Below are positions 59,800 through 64,000 of a stretch of 64,000 nucleotides of DNA, piece by piece (position 1 is the stretch's first letter; every line of letters starts with the position of its first letter). Below the pieces are notes generated by a model. It was not told where the DNA came from. It saw only the letters and a program-made list of their open reading frames with translations, and searched no databases. Location: the NCBI GenBank assembly GCA_015501075.1, contig JADNYJ010000066.1, positions 124,001 to 188,000 on the forward strand. The letters run 5' to 3'. The stretch is from Gymnopilus junonius. Taxonomy: Eukaryota > Basidiomycota > Agaricomycetes > Agaricales > Galerinaceae. Made by a program: the position numbers and the translations under genes.

Positions 59800-60273
59800 T
59801 TTATGAACCAGTCGATGTGGACAGCTGCTGCGAACGTGGGGTTTTGGGAAATTCCTTGGGGAATTTCTTATACATTGTACGCATTTTTATACCTCTTCTC
59901 TTTGATGCATATGGTGACAATGATTTAGATGACTTCCAAATGTTGACTAGTCTGCGCAAACAACATACATGCGTACAAGAATAAGCACGAGAGCGATGCG
60001 TCTGCATGAAAGCGAAGGCAAAAATAGATATTATCCTAAGAGTAGGCCACGGAACATAGCCCGCCATGCGGCATGCGACTAGTGATGTGTGGTTGGGCTC
60101 CACGGATAAATCCAGTGGACGATAATGCTATATGACGACGATGCCAGGCCTTATGTGGTAAAATCAGCGCCATGCCGAGTTTCAGAATCACTTGAAAGAT
60201 CTAGACAAGACGTAACCTAATGTTCTCCTATATCACATGGAAGTTTATATTCCAGAAATTGAAGTGACTACTC
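59800..60273. other. divergent intergenic region
   Basis: 474 bp between the lipase start (minus) and the F-box frame (plus). No motif recognised. Confidence 0.35.
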
Positions 60274-62094
60274 ATGACCAAGTTCTCTCCAATGGCCAAA
60301 TCACTCTCTGCCTATATTCCTTCTGCATTTTTGACTAAGAAGAAGCGCCGATGCCATCAGATTCAAGACACATTCAAGCTCAACCCCGATCTCCTCTACG
60401 TCATCTTCATGGCCTGCCTACAACTCGAACAACGTTTCAACGTTTCTTCACTAGGATACAGAACTACAAATCTCATCTCCCCATTGCTGACAGCTTGTCG
60501 GATATCACAAGTATGTCGAGAGTGGCGCCAAGTCAGTCTAAACGCACCACTTATTTGGGCTAACGCCATCGATCTTGGATTGTTAGCAAGGAAGGAGCGA
60601 ACTCTGAAGGTCAATCCAAGGAGTAAACGTTGGAACCTCAGTGATGAAATTATGAGGCGAACTGGCTCCGAAGCGACTTTCTATGCATGTGGATCGGTGG
60701 ATTGGCGAAGAAGCGCACGAGGTCTTTTTTCGTCTCTTGGGTATCTCGCTACTGGAAACGGATTCGGGTTATGGACGTTAAGTTGTGGAACCTGCCATCT
60801 GAGGACGAACATGATATTCTTCCAAGGGCATTGCTGTGCGTTCAAGCACCCAGACTAGAAGTTATCTTCCTCTGGTCCCGTCAATTAGAAAGCATCTCGG
60901 TAAAGAGATATGTTTCCCTTTGCTCGATCTCGATCTCCCAACGTCGTCAATGTTCCATCTACGCGCAATCAACGTATCGGGACACAAGGGTATTTTAAGG
61001 ATGGATTTATTTTCCATCCTCAAAAACATGCCATTTCTGGAAGTTTTGAAAGTCTACGATTGTAGCCTTCATTACCTCGGGTTGAATGACTATTGTGGAT
61101 CACGGTATCTGGAGAACAAAATCGTTTGTCGAGGCTGAGGGTGCTGATACTCGTGAACGACTTACAAACTTGTTTGACCATTCTCCGAAAGATCACTCCA
61201 CATCCCAGCTGTGCCTTACAAATATCAGCATCCTTCAATTCGAACCTTGCCAGTGCAATAAACGAAGCTGACTACGCTACATTGATGGACGTAATACAAA
61301 ACTACTGTGGCAGATTTTTGGAGCCTTGTCCTATTTATACTGTCTCTGACCTCAAGCTCCGCCTCGGTGAGAAGGTTGCTATGGTGCAAGCGCCCATCGT
61401 CAAGGTCCCTGAAGCGTTGTTGGGGATGGAAATCGTCATAAACATTCCTTCCAGCAAGACTGGTATGCCAATCTGCATACCTTCCTCACTCTTCAATTAT
61501 GTGCGATCATGGGACCTTTCATACATAACCACCTTGCAATTCCAATTTTTTGGCTTATCAAAGCAGTCATCTTTAATTAAGAATGACTTCATTGCATTCT
61601 TTCTGGCTTGTCCGTCTGTTCAGGTCCTTATAGCTGACTGTCAGGCTGTTAATCTTCTCTACGAGATCACGACGAGCGAGCAGCTCAGAAATAGTGGCGC
61701 CACCCGTTTCTTCCCTATACTCCATACACTAAAATTGCATGTCTGGGATATTTCTACTCGTCCATATCAAGTCACAAACTTGGGATGGATTTTGGGTTTC
61801 CTAGACCAGAGGTGCGAAATGGAGATGGCAGTCCACCTGCTTGATCTATCAAATTGCCAAGAGAGACCCGGTACATCTGGAGGCACCGGTGAATACTGGG
61901 ATCGATATTTGAAAATGAATGTGCGGAGGAATATGATCATTCATGCTGCAAAGACGATATGTCCCAAAGATTATTGTGTTCGGACATGTCATAGCTGTGG
62001 GGTGGCCAGTGTTTTGGATGCCCAGAGTGGCGATTTCACGCGAATGTTGCGACGTAAGTTTGTCTTTTCGACTTTCGTGATGTGGTCTATTTAA
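60274..62094 (+). pseudogene. F-box/LRR protein gene with several frameshifts
   Basis: The first frame (60274-60858) has an F-box-like start, FKLNPDLLYVIFMACL then ISQVCREWRQVSLNAPLIWANAI. Family-like sequence then moves between frames: EIMRRTGSEATFY and VDWR in the first, EEAHEVFFRLL in the second, RYWKRIRVMDVKLWNLP and PRLEVIFLW in the third. It moves again to LRAINVSG, and after about 61120 to RLRVLILVNDLQTCLTILRK. The last 320 codons (to 62094) are open, with LRR-like segments and a C-terminal Cys pair (CHSCGVASVLD). At least four shifts in 500 bp argue for a pseudogene; a locally bad assembly is the alternative. A donor-like GTAAGT at 62054 suggests a further 3' exon once existed. Confidence 0.6.
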
Positions 62095-62511
62095 TGATAT
62101 ATTGAACAAAACCACTCCGTAGGAACTAATGCGAAGAAGTCTTTGAAGAGATTAATGTGATATTACTCTAGTGATGTCGATTATATGGACGATGCTCTAA
62201 ACAGTATTTTTTTCAGAGCATGATATAATATATTGGGTGCTGGATGAAATACCGCCCCCTATATTCTGCGTACGAGAGTTTACATCTAAGTTCTACACAG
62301 TGAACGTCTTCCAGTGGGATCCAAATATCGAAGTCCTCCTTCCTAACAACCCGCATAGCAATAACCGACTCGGCGTTTGAGTTTCTAATCTTCAGTATGT
62401 TAAAATCCTCCGTTTAAATCATTGAAGTGTCAGGTGAACAATGACAAACATTTCAAAATTCATTCTTGCTTACAGGCATGTACATACGATCTAAGTAAGT
62501 GGCCAACATCT
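62095..62511. other. intergenic between convergent genes
   Basis: About 420 bp of AT-rich sequence between the F-box gene and the 3' end of the nuclease-like gene. Nothing recognised. Confidence 0.4.
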
Positions 62512-64000
62512 TCAATCCTCCTCTGAATCCTCGTCCCCGTTGTCATCCAAGTCTACGAGCGTTGGTATCTCTGCGATATAATTTTGTAGGTGCTCAATAT
62601 TTGTGGCTGTTCCAGGATGCATCTTCCGTCTGGCAATGGCCCTATCTCTCTTCTGTTCAACGGAAGTGGCAGTCTTTTCAAACAAATCATAACCGTTGAA
62701 GATCTTGCACGACCGTTCAAGTAAATGCGTGTATATGCTAGCACCTGCTTCAGAGATGACACCAAAAGACTCGTGAGTGGCACCAGCAACCCAAATGTCG
62801 TATGCCGTGTACTTGTCCGGCGAATTCAGGCGGGTGGTACGGCGTGTCGGAATCAAAGGCCGTGTCACAGTTGCTGTTTTCGAGGCAAGCGCAAAGACCA
62901 TGCGGATGATAGGGAAGGAGGGCGTGTCACCCTTTGAGAGAAAGTGGACCTTGAACGGATCCATGAAGTCGAACAACAGGGTGCGCACATTATGAGTGTA
63001 GGAAAGGTCATTCTTCACCTGTATGAGAATGGCAGATACTGATTTGGGCTCCAAGTGATTTCCGAATAAGATCGGAATGAGAAGGTCGATCCCTTCGTGG
63101 TTGTTGGCACAGATGACTGCTGCACCACGGCTAATGAGGCACCAAAGATACTGCCGGTTCACCATGAGAAAATCATTAACCTTGACGAAATGGTTGAACC
63201 AGATATAGCCATTAGCAAAGGCATCCTCGAGCTTCTTCTCGCCGTGCCCTCGTCTATACCGAGACGGTTTCTGGTCCTTAACAGATCGAGTGTTTTCAGT
63301 TGGCAGAAGAGCATCCAAGAACTCAGATACAGTAATGATGCGACCATGAGTAGCACCGTCGTCCTCGAGTTGGAACGACTGGTTGTCCAACGGAAAAGGC
63401 TTTGTGCGATTTGGACGACTTATTGCCTTATCGCGAGCCAGCAAAAGAAGAAGAGCTGCGACCACCTCCCCTTTGTTGCCTGGATCCAGGTACGACCAGT
63501 TAATGTGATAGAGAAGCTGAGTCGGCGCATCATCTATGCTGAGGTGATCATTCATAGTGAGAAATGCCGCCTCTGCAAGAAGGGGCTCGGAAGGCGAGAT
63601 CGTCACCATGTTATGGAAACCTGGTGTGGCAGCGAGACACAGTCGCATATGACGCTCAACTTGTGCGCGTTCCGCCTTACGGTCCACCCATGAAGTAGAT
63701 TTAAACTCCAGACCCAGGCGTATGGCTAAACATGCCAGTGTTTCATTGGTTTGAAGAGGGCCTGTAATCACCTTTCGACAGAGAACTTTGACCTGCGCGA
63801 ACTCGATGATGGATTTCTTGACATGTTGATCACCGCAGTCGTACCGCGTTGCAAACCTGAAAAAAGGCACGCGTGAACAAATGGGAAGATACGATGTACA
63901 TTATACTCACAATGCTCGACCAAGATGAGCCATATGGTGTGTGGAAGCAATTTGTGTCAGCGTTGACATTCCATTCGGCTTGACTTTGACAGCAAACTCG
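62512..64000 (-). CDS. CRN/RHS-like protein with PD-(D/E)xK-like domain, 5' end outside window
   Basis: Only the 3' part is present: exons 63911->64000 and 62512-63856, joined by a 54-bp intron, about 477 residues. It belongs to a multi-copy agaric family I recall with the pattern STLTQIASTHHMAHLGRALF, then TRYDCGD. The middle holds what looks like a restriction-fold nuclease: a helix with Glu (NKGEVVAALLLLLARD), a strand with Asp (GIDLLIPI), then a strand with Q-x-K (SAILIQVKND), i.e. E ... D ... QxK. Such domains, downstream of a P-loop NTPase, are described for Crinkler/RHS-type effector-like proteins. The NTPase would be encoded beyond 64000, so this link is inference. An acidic tail (DLDDNGDEDSEED) ends the protein. 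It could act on nucleic acid in conflict with transposons or other genomes. Confidence 0.6.

Overview
The window looks like nuclear DNA of a mushroom-forming basidiomycete (Agaricomycetes). Nearly every recognisable gene is cut by many short introns (mostly 47-75 bp, GT..AG). The gene families also fit: Zn2Cys6 regulators with the agaric-type H-C-G-C-L tail, F-box/LRR families with many decayed copies, a CRN/RHS-like nuclease, and nuclear genes for a mitochondrial ribosomal protein and for KEOPS, RVB and LTO1 proteins. There is no sign of bacterial or organellar DNA. All exon models were assembled by hand from splice signals, reading-frame closure and family resemblance; no alignment or database search was run.

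Layout. 1-7 kb: two paralogous Zn2Cys6 transcription factors on the minus strand with the same six-exon structure. 7.7-12 kb: an amidohydrolase and a 12-exon aldo/keto reductase. 13.5-18.4 kb: an unrecognised protein, a 3-copy tandem repeat, and an NRAMP metal transporter. 18.9-20.8 kb: an OB-fold protein with an apparent 1-bp deletion, convergent with a cytosolic-type thioredoxin. 21-30.5 kb: a gene-poor stretch with decayed F-box fragments, two copies of a dispersed repeat, and one 16-exon secreted-protein gene made of a triplicated exon cassette. 30.8-35.3 kb: a second secreted protein, LTO1, and an intact F-box protein. 35.7-40.5 kb: three head-to-tail paralogues of a family I do not recognise, each with its own short Arg/Ser-rich first exon that looks like a mitochondrial presequence. 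40.8-48.1 kb: GON7-like, mitochondrial uL2, a broken partial copy of RVB2, and RVB2 itself with a 1-base deletion. 48-50.7 kb: nothing clear. 50.7-55.9 kb: a small five-exon protein, an RS-rich SCI1-like nuclear protein, and a METTL21-type methyltransferase. 57.2-57.9 kb: a 672-bp fold-back element with CACTG ends and a TGA target duplication. 58.4-64 kb: a class 3 lipase, a frameshifted F-box/LRR gene, and the 3' part of a PD-(D/E)xK-like protein that runs off the window.

How it fits together. The housekeeping genes (RVB2, GON7, LTO1, uL2m, thioredoxin) are unrelated neighbours. The best candidates for something undescribed are the three-gene array with presequence exons at 35.7-40.5 kb and the triplicated-cassette gene at 25.4-27.7 kb. 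Single-base deletions in RVB2 and in the OB-fold gene may be assembly errors, so other apparent frameshifts here should be read with care.
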